Assembly: GCF_004359985.1 (NCBI RefSeq)
Contig: NZ_SMRO01000002.1
Span: 1,685,135 to 1,749,134, forward strand
DNA length: 64,000 nucleotides
DNA from: Paraburkholderia flava
GTDB taxonomy: Bacteria; Pseudomonadota; Gammaproteobacteria; Burkholderiales; Burkholderiaceae
Direction of reading: 5' to 3'
Positions 43,555 to 51,890 of the stretch are shown one piece after another (positions within the stretch are counted from its first letter, which is position 1; the number at the start of each line of letters is the position of its first letter). Below the pieces are notes generated by a model. The model saw only the letters and a program-made list of their open reading frames with translations, was not told the origin of the DNA and ran no database searches. A program made the translations under genes and the position numbers.

Positions 43555-44571
43555 GTGACCTCCGACGATCCTTCCAGCCTCTCTTCGACACACCAAGCAG
43601 CGCCGCCTCCGACGGTGCGGCGCGATCTCGCGTGGGTGCTTGCGGTGACCGTGCTGGCCTGGATACTCGGCGCGACGTTCGACTTCAGCGAGCATGCGTA
43701 TCGCTGGACCCGTGGCCTCGAGCGTTTTCAGCTCGACGAACTGCCGGGCACGTTGTGCGTGCTCGCGATCGGTCTCGCGTGGTTTGCGTGGCGCCGCTAT
43801 CGCGACGCGCGCCGCGAACTGCGCCGCCGCTGCGTGCTCGAGGAAGAAGCCGAGCGGCTGCTCGCGGACAACCGGCGGCTCGCGAGCCAGGCGCTGGACG
43901 CGCAGGAAATCGAGCGTCGCCATCTCGCGCGTGAACTGCACGACGAACTCGGTCAATACCTGAATGCGATCGCACTCGACGCCGCGCGCATCCGCGATCT
44001 GTCGATCACACGCGAGCCGGAGATCCATCGCGTGGCGCTTGGATTGATCCAGAGCGCGAGCCACGTATACCGGCAGATCGGCGGGATGATCCGCCGGCTG
44101 CGGCCGATCGGCCTCGACGAATTCGGTCTGCCGAGCGCGCTCGAACACTGCGTCGATGGCTGGCGCGAGCGGCTGCCCAACGCGTCGTTCTCGCTGACGA
44201 TAGAAGGCGACTTCACCGGTCTCGCCGACGCACTGACGATCACGCTATACCGGCTCGTGCAGGAAGGACTGACCAACGTGTCGAAGTTCGCGCATGCGGC
44301 GCGTGTCGAGGTCTTCATGGTGCGTGCGCCGCGCGAAACGGCGGCGGGACAGAAGAGCGACGAGCCCATCGACGAAATCGTCGTGACGATGGCCGACGAC
44401 GGCCCCGGTGTCGATCTGGACAAGCCGCGTCGAGGACTCGGTCTGATCGGCATGCGCGAGCGCGTCGAAGCGCTCGGCGGCGAGTTTCATGTCGCGAGCA
44501 AACCCGGCGGCGGCTTCCTGTTCTGCGCGCGCGTGCCCGCTCACGCGGGGCTTGCCGAACCCGTGAACTGA
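43555..44571 (+). CDS. Sensor histidine kinase, NarL/HisKA_3 type
   Basis: Kinase of 338 aa with a GTG start. Two transmembrane helices (about residues 25-40 and 65-80) bracket a short periplasmic loop of about 25 residues. A coiled segment, the HisKA_3 box ERRHLARELHDELGQYLNAI with the phosphoryl-accepting His129, and the ATPase G-boxes (TMADDGPGVDL and GLGLIGMRERVEALGGEF) follow. The tiny periplasmic part suggests that it senses within the membrane or through a partner protein such as the TonB receptor or propeller. Its 3' end overlaps the convergent response-regulator gene by 31 bp. It probably phosphorylates that regulator. Confidence 0.88.
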   Translation: MTSDDPSSLSSTHQAAPPPTVRRDLAWVLAVTVLAWILGATFDFSEHAYRWTRGLERFQLDELPGTLCVLAIGLAWFAWRRYRDARRELRRRCVLEEEAERLLADNRRLASQALDAQEIERRHLARELHDELGQYLNAIALDAARIRDLSITREPEIHRVALGLIQSASHVYRQIGGMIRRLRPIGLDEFGLPSALEHCVDGWRERLPNASFSLTIEGDFTGLADALTITLYRLVQEGLTNVSKFAHAARVEVFMVRAPRETAAGQKSDEPIDEIVVTMADDGPGVDLDKPRRGLGLIGMRERVEALGGEFHVASKPGGGFLFCARVPAHAGLAEPVN

Positions 44572-45203
44572 AGCCCAAGCCGGCTCGCCATCTGCGCGAG
44601 CTGCACGCCGTTGTCCGCGCCGAATTTCTGGCGAATCACCGACTGATGATTGGCCACCGTCTTCTGGCTCAAACCGAGTTTTTCCGCGATGCTCGGCAGC
44701 GTGTAGCCCTGCACGAGCAGCCGCATGACCTCGAATTCGCGTGCCGACAGCTGACGTCCCGGCGGCCCCTCGCTGAACGCATTGCGCAGCGCGAGCGCCT
44801 GCGAAACGTCGGGGCTCAGGTAGCCCGCGCGTCGCGCGATCGTGCGGACCGCTTCGACGAGCACGTCGGGCGCGCTGGCTTTCGTCACGTAGCCGAGCGC
44901 GCCCGCGTCGAGCGCGCGGCGCACGAAGATCGCTTCCTCATGCACACTAAAAATCAGCACGCGCGCATCGGGTACGCGCGCGAGCATTCGCCGCATCGCT
45001 TCGATGCCGCTCGCGCCCGGCAGCGACACGTCCATCACGACGACGTCCGGCCGCAGCGCGCAGAAGCGCTGGTATGCGTCGCCCGCATCGGCTGCTTCGC
45101 CGCATACGTGTACGTCGTCGTTCAGTTCGAGCAGGCGCCGGTAGCCTTCGCGGACCACCGCGTGATCGTCGACGAGCAGGACGGAGATATCCGCGAGGCT
45201 CAT
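44541..45203 (-). CDS. NarL/FixJ-type response regulator, last gene of the fhc-pqq run
   Basis: Regulator of 220 aa. The receiver domain has the acidic pair Asp12/Asp13 (LVDDHAVVREG), phospho-acceptor Asp58 (VVVMDVSLPG) and Lys in GYVTKASAP. The LuxR HTH is at about residues 150-205 (LSAREFEVMRLLVQGYTLPS, LGLSQKTVANHQSVIRQKFG). ATG 45203 overlaps the pqqE stop (45200-45203), so it is translated with the PQQ genes. Related regulators (AgmR/ErbR type) control quinoprotein alcohol oxidation in pseudomonads. It pairs with the convergent kinase and may bind the GGGA-N5-TCCC sites (inference). Confidence 0.88.
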   Translation of the reverse strand: MSLADISVLLVDDHAVVREGYRRLLELNDDVHVCGEAADAGDAYQRFCALRPDVVVMDVSLPGASGIEAMRRMLARVPDARVLIFSVHEEAIFVRRALDAGALGYVTKASAPDVLVEAVRTIARRAGYLSPDVSQALALRNAFSEGPPGRQLSAREFEVMRLLVQGYTLPSIAEKLGLSQKTVANHQSVIRQKFGADNGVQLAQMASRLGLQFTGSASPA

Positions 45204-46414
45204 GATCGGGCTCCTGGTTTGCCATCGTCGCCAGTACCGTTCGCGTCGCTGCGCGATGCCGACGCGAGTCGGCGCGAGTTCGCATCGTTGCGGAACACGA
45301 TCGGTTGTTCGCGCAGCGCAGCAGTTGTATCCGCCGCACGACGCACGACGTTCACGACCTTTTCGTGAAACGCCGATTTGTCGCACACCGGATCGGCCTG
45401 TTCCTCATCGCCGGTCAGCAGATAGGCCTGACAGCGACACCCGCCAAGATCGTGTTCCTTTTCGTCGCAGCTACGGCACGGTTCCTTCAACCAGTCGAGG
45501 CCGCGAAAGCGGTTGAACGCGGTACTGTCGTACCAGATCTCGCGCAGCGGCATGTCGACCACGTTGGGCAGCGCGAGACCAGGCAGACCGCGTGCCGCGT
45601 GACACGGCAACGCGGTGCCGTCTGGTGCAACGCCGAGGAACACTGCGCCCCAGCCGTTCATGCAGCGCTTCGGCCGGCGTTCGAAGTAGTCGGGCACGAC
45701 GAAGAATATTTTGCAGCGATCGCCGTGCGTCTCGCGATAGCGCTGCACGACCGCTTCGGCCTCGTCGAGCTGCTCGCGCGTCGGCATCAACTGCGCTTCG
45801 TTCGCATGCGCCCAGCCGTAGTACTGCGTGTTCGCGAGTTCCAGATATTCGGCACCCATCGCGAGCGCCATCTCGATGATCTTGTCGACATGCGGCAGGT
45901 TGTAGCGATGCAGCACACAGTTGAGCACCATCGGAAAGCCGTGCCGTTTGATCGACGCGGCGACGCGCTGCTTCAGATCGAACGTCCGCGTGCTGCTCAG
46001 AAAATCGTTTAATTCCTGCGTCGAATCCTGGAACGACAGCTGGATGTGATCGAGGCCCGCGTCCTTCAGATTGCCGAGCCGCGTATCGGTCAGACCGATG
46101 CCCGACGTAATCAGGTTCGTGTAGAAGCCGAGCTTGCGTGCTTCCGCGACCAGTTCTTCGAGATCGTCGCGCAACAGCGGCTCGCCGCCGGAAAACCCGA
46201 GCTGCGCCGCACCGAGCGCGCGTGCTTCGCGCAACACGTCGAGCCATTGCGCGGTGCTCAGTTCGCGGTTGTGGTCGGTGTAGTCGACCGGGTTGTAGCA
46301 GAACGCGCAGTGCAGCGGACAGCGGTACGTCAGCTCCGCGAGCAGCCACAGCGGCGGGGCGATGCCGGCGGAGCCGCTCTGCGCATCGGCAACGGGATGG
46401 GAAAGATCGGTCAT
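45200..46414 (-). CDS. pqqE: PqqE, radical SAM enzyme of PQQ synthesis
   Basis: Enzyme of 404 aa that makes the C-C crosslink between Glu and Tyr of the PqqA peptide, using S-adenosylmethionine. The radical-SAM motif CPLHCAFC supplies Cys32, Cys36 and Cys39. SPASM-domain cysteines are in KRCMNGWG, LPCHAARG and CRSCDEKEHDLGGCRC, ligating auxiliary clusters. It needs the chaperone PqqD, encoded 4 bp upstream. The C-terminus has a polar tail of about 25 residues (SRRLASASRSDANG) beyond the usual end. It overlaps the response-regulator start by 4 bp. Confidence 0.95.
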   Translation of the reverse strand: MTDLSHPVADAQSGSAGIAPPLWLLAELTYRCPLHCAFCYNPVDYTDHNRELSTAQWLDVLREARALGAAQLGFSGGEPLLRDDLEELVAEARKLGFYTNLITSGIGLTDTRLGNLKDAGLDHIQLSFQDSTQELNDFLSSTRTFDLKQRVAASIKRHGFPMVLNCVLHRYNLPHVDKIIEMALAMGAEYLELANTQYYGWAHANEAQLMPTREQLDEAEAVVQRYRETHGDRCKIFFVVPDYFERRPKRCMNGWGAVFLGVAPDGTALPCHAARGLPGLALPNVVDMPLREIWYDSTAFNRFRGLDWLKEPCRSCDEKEHDLGGCRCQAYLLTGDEEQADPVCDKSAFHEKVVNVVRRAADTTAALREQPIVFRNDANSRRLASASRSDANGTGDDGKPGARS

Positions 46415-46418
46415 CGTG

Positions 46419-46700
46419 CTACTCCAGCCAGCCGCGCCCGCGCGCGTCGGCGACGAATGCCCGCACTTCGGGACCGAGCCCCGTCGTGCTGAATGCGTGC
46501 TCCAGATCGGCGATCAGCGCATCGATATCGCGTGTGCCGTCGCAGCGCTTGAGAATTTCTCCCGCGCTCTGGTTGAGCTTCACCATGCCCTCGGGATACA
46601 GCAGCACATGCGCGTTCTGTGCCGGCTCCCATTGCAGGCGAAACTGCTTCGCGATCGTGAGGCAGCTGTTGGGGCCGACGTTGCGTGCGATGTCGTTCAT
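46419..46700 (-). CDS. pqqD: PqqD, PqqA-binding chaperone
   Basis: Protein of 93 aa, the usual size of free-standing PqqD. It binds the PqqA peptide and presents it to PqqE. The conserved [20 protein letters not shown] (residues 32-51) and [10 protein letters not shown] segments are visible. ATG 46700 overlaps the pqqC stop by 4 bp (46697-46700); a longer frame extends upstream inside pqqC but is a shadow. Confidence 0.93.
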   Translation of the reverse strand: MNDIARNVGPNSCLTIAKQFRLQWEPAQNAHVLLYPEGMVKLNQSAGEILKRCDGTRDIDALIADLEHAFSTTGLGPEVRAFVADARGRGWLE

Positions 46701-47449
46701 TGCGGAAACGCCTTTTCGATCGAGTCCAGCATCGACCACAGGATGTCGAGCTTGAACTGCAGGATGTCGAGTGCGCGTTCCTGCTGGTCGCGCCGCGTGA
46801 AGTGATCGAGGGTGACCTCGAGCCCGTGCAGCACGTCGCGCTGCGCGAGCGCGATCCGCGAGCGGAAATACGCGAGGCCGCCGGGCTCTATCCACGCGTA
46901 ATGTTCGGGCCAGCTCGCGAGCCGGTCGCGATGCACCTGCGGCGCGAACATCTCGGTCAGTGACGAGCACACTGCTTCCTGCCACGGCGCGCGGCGCGCG
47001 AAGTTCACGTATGCATCGACTGCGAAGCGCACGCCCGGCGTGACGAGTCGCAGCGACCACAGTTCGTCGCGCGACAATCCGACCGCATCCGCGAGCCGCG
47101 CCCACGTTTCGATGCCGCCTTCCTCGTCGCCGTAGCCGTCGTGATCGAGAATGCGCAGCACCCAGCGGCGCCGCGTCTCGCGATCCGGACAGTTCGACAG
47201 CACGGCCGCGTCCTTCAACGGAATGTTGATCTGATAGTAGAAGCGGTTCGCGACCCAGCCGCGAATCTGCTCACGCGAGCATCCGCCGCTGTTCATCTTC
47301 ACGTTGAACGGGTGATGGATGTGATACGACGTGCCTTTCGCGCGCAGTTGCGCTTCGAATTCGTCGCGGGTCCATGCGGGTTCGTTCGGCCTGGATAGCG
47401 CGCGGGTCTCGTTGGCCTGCGCCGTGCCGAAGGTGTCTTTCGCGTTCAT
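46697..47449 (-). CDS. pqqC: PqqC, final oxidase of PQQ synthesis
   Basis: Cofactor-free oxidase of 250 aa that performs the last ring closure and eight-electron oxidation to give PQQ in the cytosol. [39 protein letters not shown] and [14 protein letters not shown] are the conserved active-site and helix segments. I take the ATG at 47449; one further upstream (47494) lacks family similarity. It lies 78 bp after pqqB, the longest gap within pqqBCDE, and overlaps pqqD by 4 bp. Confidence 0.94.
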   Translation of the reverse strand: MNAKDTFGTAQANETRALSRPNEPAWTRDEFEAQLRAKGTSYHIHHPFNVKMNSGGCSREQIRGWVANRFYYQINIPLKDAAVLSNCPDRETRRRWVLRILDHDGYGDEEGGIETWARLADAVGLSRDELWSLRLVTPGVRFAVDAYVNFARRAPWQEAVCSSLTEMFAPQVHRDRLASWPEHYAWIEPGGLAYFRSRIALAQRDVLHGLEVTLDHFTRRDQQERALDILQFKLDILWSMLDSIEKAFPQ

Positions 47450-47527
47450 GCCGTCTCCGAAAGTTCTGGTTTCTTCGCGTAGCGATGCCACCATGTGTTG
47501 CCGCTACGCGGTGTTGCAAATTCGGTG

Positions 47528-48454
47528 CTACAGATCGAACGTCATTCCGTCATAAGCCACTTCGATTCCATGTTCGGCGAGCGTCCGGCGTTCCGGACCG
47601 TCTTCGACAAGGATCGGGTTCGTGTTGTTGATGTGGATCAGCACCTTGCGCACGCTTTTCTGCGTTGAACCCAGCGAATCGAGCGTGTCGATCATTCCGC
47701 CCGCGCCGCACTGCGGCAGATGGCCCATGTCGGCGGCGGTCTTCTTCGACAGGCCGAGACGGATCATCTCGTCGCCGGTCCACAGCGTGCCGTCGACGAG
47801 CAGCAGATCCGCGCCGCGCATCGCGTCGAGCACGTGCGGCTCGATTGCGCCGAGACCCGGCGCGTAGAACACGCGCTTGCCGGTCTGCCGGTTCGTGAAC
47901 ATGAGGCCGAGGTTGTCGCCGCGCTCGGGCGCGTGGCGATGCGGCGAGTAGGGCGGCGCCTTGCTCGACAGCGGCAGTGCATCGATCTGCACGCCGGCCA
48001 GCGCACTGAGTTCGAGTGGCGCGCCATCGAGTGCGATCCGGCGATGCTCGACGCCGCAATAGTGCGAAAGGATCGGCCCGACCGGAAAACCGGTGCACAG
48101 GTCTTGCCATACGGCGTCGGTTGCGTAGAGCGGCAGCGGCGCGCTGTGTTCGCGCAGCATCAGCAGGCCGGTCACATGATCGATCTGCGCATCGATGACG
48201 AGCACCGCCGCGATACCCGTATCGCGCGCACGACGAGCCGGCTGCAGTTCCGGATGCGCGGCGATCTGCGTGAGCAGATCGGGCGATGCGTTCACCAGCA
48301 GCCAGTCCTCGCCGTTCGCGCTGACCGCAATCGACGACTGCGTACGACGCGTCGCCTTCACGGTGCCGCGCCGCACTCCATCGCAATTGCGGCAGTTGCA
48401 GTTCCATTGCGGGAAACCGCCGCCCGCCGACGATCCGAGTACCTTGATCTTCAT
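47528..48454 (-). CDS. pqqB: PqqB, metallo-beta-lactamase-fold oxygenase of PQQ synthesis
   Basis: Protein of 308 aa, the usual length. PqqB hydroxylates the crosslinked Glu-Tyr dipeptide. GSSAGGGFPQWNCNCRNC (residues 7-24) carries the CxCxxC structural zinc site, DAQIDHVTGLLMLREH replaces the HxHxDH of hydrolases, and HINNTNPIL is at the C-terminal metal region. Its start overlaps the stop of the alpha/beta hydrolase by 4 bp (48451-48454). No pqqA precedes it; the precursor gene is at 62231-62305 instead. Confidence 0.95.
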   Translation of the reverse strand: MKIKVLGSSAGGGFPQWNCNCRNCDGVRRGTVKATRRTQSSIAVSANGEDWLLVNASPDLLTQIAAHPELQPARRARDTGIAAVLVIDAQIDHVTGLLMLREHSAPLPLYATDAVWQDLCTGFPVGPILSHYCGVEHRRIALDGAPLELSALAGVQIDALPLSSKAPPYSPHRHAPERGDNLGLMFTNRQTGKRVFYAPGLGAIEPHVLDAMRGADLLLVDGTLWTGDEMIRLGLSKKTAADMGHLPQCGAGGMIDTLDSLGSTQKSVRKVLIHINNTNPILVEDGPERRTLAEHGIEVAYDGMTFDL

Positions 48455-49437
48455 GCTGCTCGGCGCATCGCGCGCCCCTCGTGGACGGGTTGATCGAACA
48501 GCGCCGCGAGCGCACGCGCGACGCCACGATGCAGCGCCGGGTCGCTCGCGAGATGGCCTGCACCGTGCACGCATTCGATGCGTGCAGCGGGCACCGCGCG
48601 CGCGAGGCGCCGCAGGTTGTCGCGTGGACACACCGGATCGCGTGACCCATGTACCGCTGCGAGCGGCACGCCTGCCGCGGCTGCACGTCGCGCGAACGAC
48701 AGCACGCGCGGTTCGCCGAGCCAGCAGCGATGCGTCAGGTAGTGCGCCTGGATGCGGTACTTGTCGATCAATGTGCGCGACCGTCGCGGCGACTCGCGCA
48801 TCGACAGCCGCGCACTACGCGACGACAAGGACGCACGCGCAAGCACGGCTTCTTCGTAGCCGCGCCATGCGAGCGCAACGCGTCGTTGCCGCGCCACGTC
48901 GACGCCCGGTTGCAAAAGCGCCGCGCAGCGCGAGAGGAGCATCGAGGGCCGGTTGCATGACGCCGCTGCGCACAACCGCGACCACGCACGCGGCGCGCGT
49001 CGGCGGGATTTAACGAACAGGCCGCTCACTTCGCGAGCCGACGTCAGAAACAATCCGCGCAGCACGACGCCGCTGACCGCATGCGGATGCTGTCCCGCGT
49101 AAGCAAGCGCAAGCGCCGCGCCCCACGATCCGCCGAGCACGCCCCAGCGCTCGATACCAAGCCGCACACGTATCGCTTCGAGATCGTCGATCAGGTAGTC
49201 GGTGCGATTGCGTCGCACGCTGCCGCGCGGCGTCGACGTACAGGTGCCGCGTTGGTCGATCAGCACGATCCTGAAGCGCGCCGGATCGAAGAGCCGCAAC
49301 GCGCCCGCGAGATTGCTGCCGCTGCCTGGACCGCCGTGCAGCACAGCGACGGGGATACCGTCGACGGCTCCGGCCACTGCGAACACAACGCGATGGCCGT
49401 CGCGTGTCCGCAGCGCGTCGTAACGCGGCATCGTCAT
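48451..49437 (-). CDS. Proline-iminopeptidase-like alpha/beta hydrolase within the PQQ operon
   Basis: Hydrolase of 328 aa. The oxyanion-hole motif LHGGPGSGSN (residues 31-40), DQRGTCTSTPRG, nucleophile box GGSWGAALALAYA (near residue 105), acid in VHGSRDPVCP and His in HGAGHLASD match prolyl iminopeptidases (peptidase family S33). The start at 49437 overlaps the cytochrome b561 stop, and its own stop overlaps the pqqB start, so it is embedded in the operon. PQQ synthesis needs a peptidase to trim crosslinked PqqA, and no pqqF/pqqG is in this window, so a role in precursor processing is possible but unproven. The cap region is Arg-rich (RRRAPRAW) and less conserved. Confidence 0.8.
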   Translation of the reverse strand: MTMPRYDALRTRDGHRVVFAVAGAVDGIPVAVLHGGPGSGSNLAGALRLFDPARFRIVLIDQRGTCTSTPRGSVRRNRTDYLIDDLEAIRVRLGIERWGVLGGSWGAALALAYAGQHPHAVSGVVLRGLFLTSAREVSGLFVKSRRRAPRAWSRLCAAASCNRPSMLLSRCAALLQPGVDVARQRRVALAWRGYEEAVLARASLSSRSARLSMRESPRRSRTLIDKYRIQAHYLTHRCWLGEPRVLSFARRAAAAGVPLAAVHGSRDPVCPRDNLRRLARAVPAARIECVHGAGHLASDPALHRGVARALAALFDQPVHEGRAMRRAA

Positions 49438-50006
49438 GGCCACATCCTCGCGAGCAGATTGTCGCGGTCGATCCACTGATGTCTGATCGCACCCGCGATA
49501 TGCAGCACGATCAGTGCGATCAGCAGATAGGCGATCGCCTGATGAATGCCGAAGAACAGCGCGCGCAATCCCGCGTCGTCCCAGCCCCACTTCGGCAGCA
49601 GCACGCCCCAGAAGCGCGTGCCGTAGCGGTTGAACGAAGAGCCGAGATAACCGGCGAGCGGCATCGCAACCATCGCGACGTATAAAAGACCCTGCGTGAT
49701 GCGCGCGGCGGCGCGTTGCCACGGACGCATCGGCGGCAGCGGTGGCCGGGTGGAGGCCACACGTACCAGGATGCGCAGAAGCACCAGCAGGAAAACCGTC
49801 ATGCCGAGCGACTTGTGAAGGTTGATCAGCGTCGCCTTCACAGGCAATCCCTTCGGTAGCCCGACCATATAGAGCCCGAGCGCGAGCAGCACGATGATGC
49901 CGAGCGCGATCAGCCAGTGCAGCACGATCAGCGAGCCCGTGTAACGCGCAGGACGCGCGGCGTCGGAGCCGGGCGTCGCGGAGGAGGGAGAGTGCGCTGT
50001 CGTCAT
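49434..50006 (-). CDS. Cytochrome b561-type di-haem membrane protein
   Basis: Inner-membrane protein of 190 aa with four helices. Haem-ligand candidates are His in LIVLHWLIALG (helix 1), NLHKSLGMTVFL (helix 2), FFGIHQAIAYL (helix 3) and IVLHIAGAI (helix 4). Bacterial b561 proteins pass electrons between quinone and a periplasmic partner. It lies 70 bp after fhcC and overlaps the alpha/beta hydrolase by 4 bp, bridging the fhc and pqq parts of the operon. A function as electron carrier for a quinoprotein dehydrogenase is more likely than for Fhc, whose bacterial form is not a redox enzyme. Confidence 0.85.
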   Translation of the reverse strand: MTTAHSPSSATPGSDAARPARYTGSLIVLHWLIALGIIVLLALGLYMVGLPKGLPVKATLINLHKSLGMTVFLLVLLRILVRVASTRPPLPPMRPWQRAAARITQGLLYVAMVAMPLAGYLGSSFNRYGTRFWGVLLPKWGWDDAGLRALFFGIHQAIAYLLIALIVLHIAGAIRHQWIDRDNLLARMWP

Positions 50007-50076
50007 GGTTGTCTCCGTTTCATCTAGTCGAACCATCGAAGCTGCTGCGTCGTCGCATACCGGATGCGTATGTCGC

Positions 50077-50913
50077 TCATCCGGCGATCAAAATTTCTCC
50101 CCGGCCATCGACTGCAAGATCGCCTGCGTGGCGAGTCGGCAGGCGGTCGGCGCGCCACTGCGAGAACGGCGCGATTTCGTGAGCAAGACTGCGCACGAGC
50201 AGCGCCCAGAACACGTCGAAGCCGACGCCGCCGGCGGTAAAAGTCGGCGGTAACGGGGCCGGTGCATGCGCGAGCAGCAACGTGCCGCGTCGCATACCGT
50301 ATGCATAATGCGGGCCCACGTGGCCCGCGACACCGACCGTGCCTGCGACGATCCGCGACGCTGCAAAGGCACCCGCATCGCCGCCTACGAGCACCAGCCC
50401 GCGACGCATCCGGTCGGCGAGTCGCGCACCCGCGTTGCCGTGGATCGTCAGCGTGCCGCCGGTCATCCCTTCCATGTCGCCGGGCAGTGCGCCCGCTGCG
50501 AAGTCGCCGCAGTTGCCGGTGACCGTCAATCGGCCGCCGCGCATTTCGCAGGCGGTGAAATGTCCGGCGTGGCCATCGATGTGTAGTGTGCCGCCGGTCA
50601 TCCGCCAGCCGCTGTAGTCGCCGGTCGAGCCGTGTACGGCGAGATGACCGCCGTCCATCTGCGCGCCGACGCGATCGAGCCACGGGCCGGCGCCGTCGAT
50701 CGTCAGCGTGGGGTTTGCATCGGCATCTGCAGAAGACGCATCGCGCGACACCACGAACAGATCCCCAACCGCACAGCGTTCGTTCCCCGCCGGCAGCACG
50801 ATGCGTTCGATGTCCGCAATCGACAACGCAGTGAGCGCCACCGGCAGCAGCGCCGACGCATCGACGCGAAAGGCGGGCGTGGTTTTCGCAAGTAGCGTCG
50901 TCGTCGTGCTCAT
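50077..50913 (-). CDS. fhcC: FhcC, formyltransferase/hydrolase complex subunit C
   Basis: Subunit of the cytosolic Fhc complex, 278 aa. Its central part is a right-handed beta-helix of GGxL repeats (GGHLAVHGSTGDYSGWRMTG, GGTLHIDGHAGHFTACEMRG, GGRLTVTGNCGDFAAGALPG), as in FmdC/FwdC and the C-terminal domain of glutamate synthase. The complex converts formyl-H4MPT via methylofuran to free formate. The start overlaps the fhcD stop by 4 bp (50910-50913). Confidence 0.93.
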   Translation of the reverse strand: MSTTTTLLAKTTPAFRVDASALLPVALTALSIADIERIVLPAGNERCAVGDLFVVSRDASSADADANPTLTIDGAGPWLDRVGAQMDGGHLAVHGSTGDYSGWRMTGGTLHIDGHAGHFTACEMRGGRLTVTGNCGDFAAGALPGDMEGMTGGTLTIHGNAGARLADRMRRGLVLVGGDAGAFAASRIVAGTVGVAGHVGPHYAYGMRRGTLLLAHAPAPLPPTFTAGGVGFDVFWALLVRSLAHEIAPFSQWRADRLPTRHAGDLAVDGRGEILIAG

Positions 50914-51869
50914 GCGCGGCTCCCGTCGACACCTGCGGCTAGCGCATGCAGATGAAAGTGATACGGCCCGAGCTTGCCGCCATAGTTACCCGCAGAGATC
51001 CGCAGCATCCCCGCTGCACGACCGCGCGCAGTGGCTGCCGCGATACCCGCCGTCATCGCCGCACCGACGTCGGCGTCGGTCAGTCCGTCGATCACGATCT
51101 CGAGCACGCAGCCGACGTCCGCGCTCAACTCGCTGTGCGGCGACAGTCCGATCAGCGTCGGACAAAACGCATCGTTGGTCGACGCGCTCGCGCCGCGATA
51201 CTTCGATCCGACCTTCGAACCCGAGCGCACGACACCGCCCGGAAACGGCATGATCACGTTCGGCAGCGCGCGCATCGCGTCGACTGCGGCTTCGGCGGCT
51301 GCGAGCGCGGCGTCGACATCGCGCGCGAGCAGCAGCAGATTGCCGCCGCCGACGGCCTTCACGGTGAGCGCGGTGTCCTCGCAGACGAATTCGCCGTCCA
51401 TCACCGGCACGCGCCAGTAGCGCGTTTCGCCGAGCATTTTCGAAATCTGCCAGCCGTCGCCGAAAAACCGCAGCGCGCTGCCGAGCGATGCACGGTCGGA
51501 CAGCGGCGAGCGGCTCGTCGCCGGATCGATGCCGCCGAACACGGCGGTCGTCGGACATGTGAGCACGCATTGGCCGACGCGACGCTCGATCTGCTTCGCC
51601 AGTTCCTTCGACGACACCGCGAACAGCAACACCGAGACGCCTGGTCGACCATCAGGCGTCTCGTTGGACGCAAGCACGCGCTCGACGCCGGCCTCGCACC
51701 CGCAGCCGATCACCGACGTCGCGAAACCGGTCAGCGAATGCGCGGCGTTCAGCGCCCACGCGGGCGTGTGCGCGGTGATCACGAGCCTCGTCGCTTTCAT
51801 CGGGAACGCCTCCGCGAACGTCGCGTCGATCGTCGTGCCGTTGATCTGCAAGGTCGCGGAGTCGCTCAT
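50910..51869 (-). CDS. fhcD: FhcD, formylmethanofuran:H4MPT formyltransferase
   Basis: Enzyme of about 319 aa (start at 51869; an in-frame ATG three codons upstream at 51878 is equally weak in ribosome-site terms). It moves the formyl group between H4MPT and methylofuran. INGTTIDATFAEAFPMKATR at the N-terminus, CPTTAVFGG and FPGGVVRSGSKVGSKY are hallmark Ftr segments. It is separated by 21 bp from fhcA and overlaps fhcC. Confidence 0.95.
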   Translation of the reverse strand: MSDSATLQINGTTIDATFAEAFPMKATRLVITAHTPAWALNAAHSLTGFATSVIGCGCEAGVERVLASNETPDGRPGVSVLLFAVSSKELAKQIERRVGQCVLTCPTTAVFGGIDPATSRSPLSDRASLGSALRFFGDGWQISKMLGETRYWRVPVMDGEFVCEDTALTVKAVGGGNLLLLARDVDAALAAAEAAVDAMRALPNVIMPFPGGVVRSGSKVGSKYRGASASTNDAFCPTLIGLSPHSELSADVGCVLEIVIDGLTDADVGAAMTAGIAAATARGRAAGMLRISAGNYGGKLGPYHFHLHALAAGVDGSRA

Positions 51870-51890
51870 CGTCTGCATGGCTTCATGGAA

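Noticed and set aside
47450..47527. Search for pqqA in the gap between pqqB and pqqC and upstream of pqqB
   Set aside because: No peptide with the Glu-x3-Tyr core is present there; the only match is at 62231-62305.
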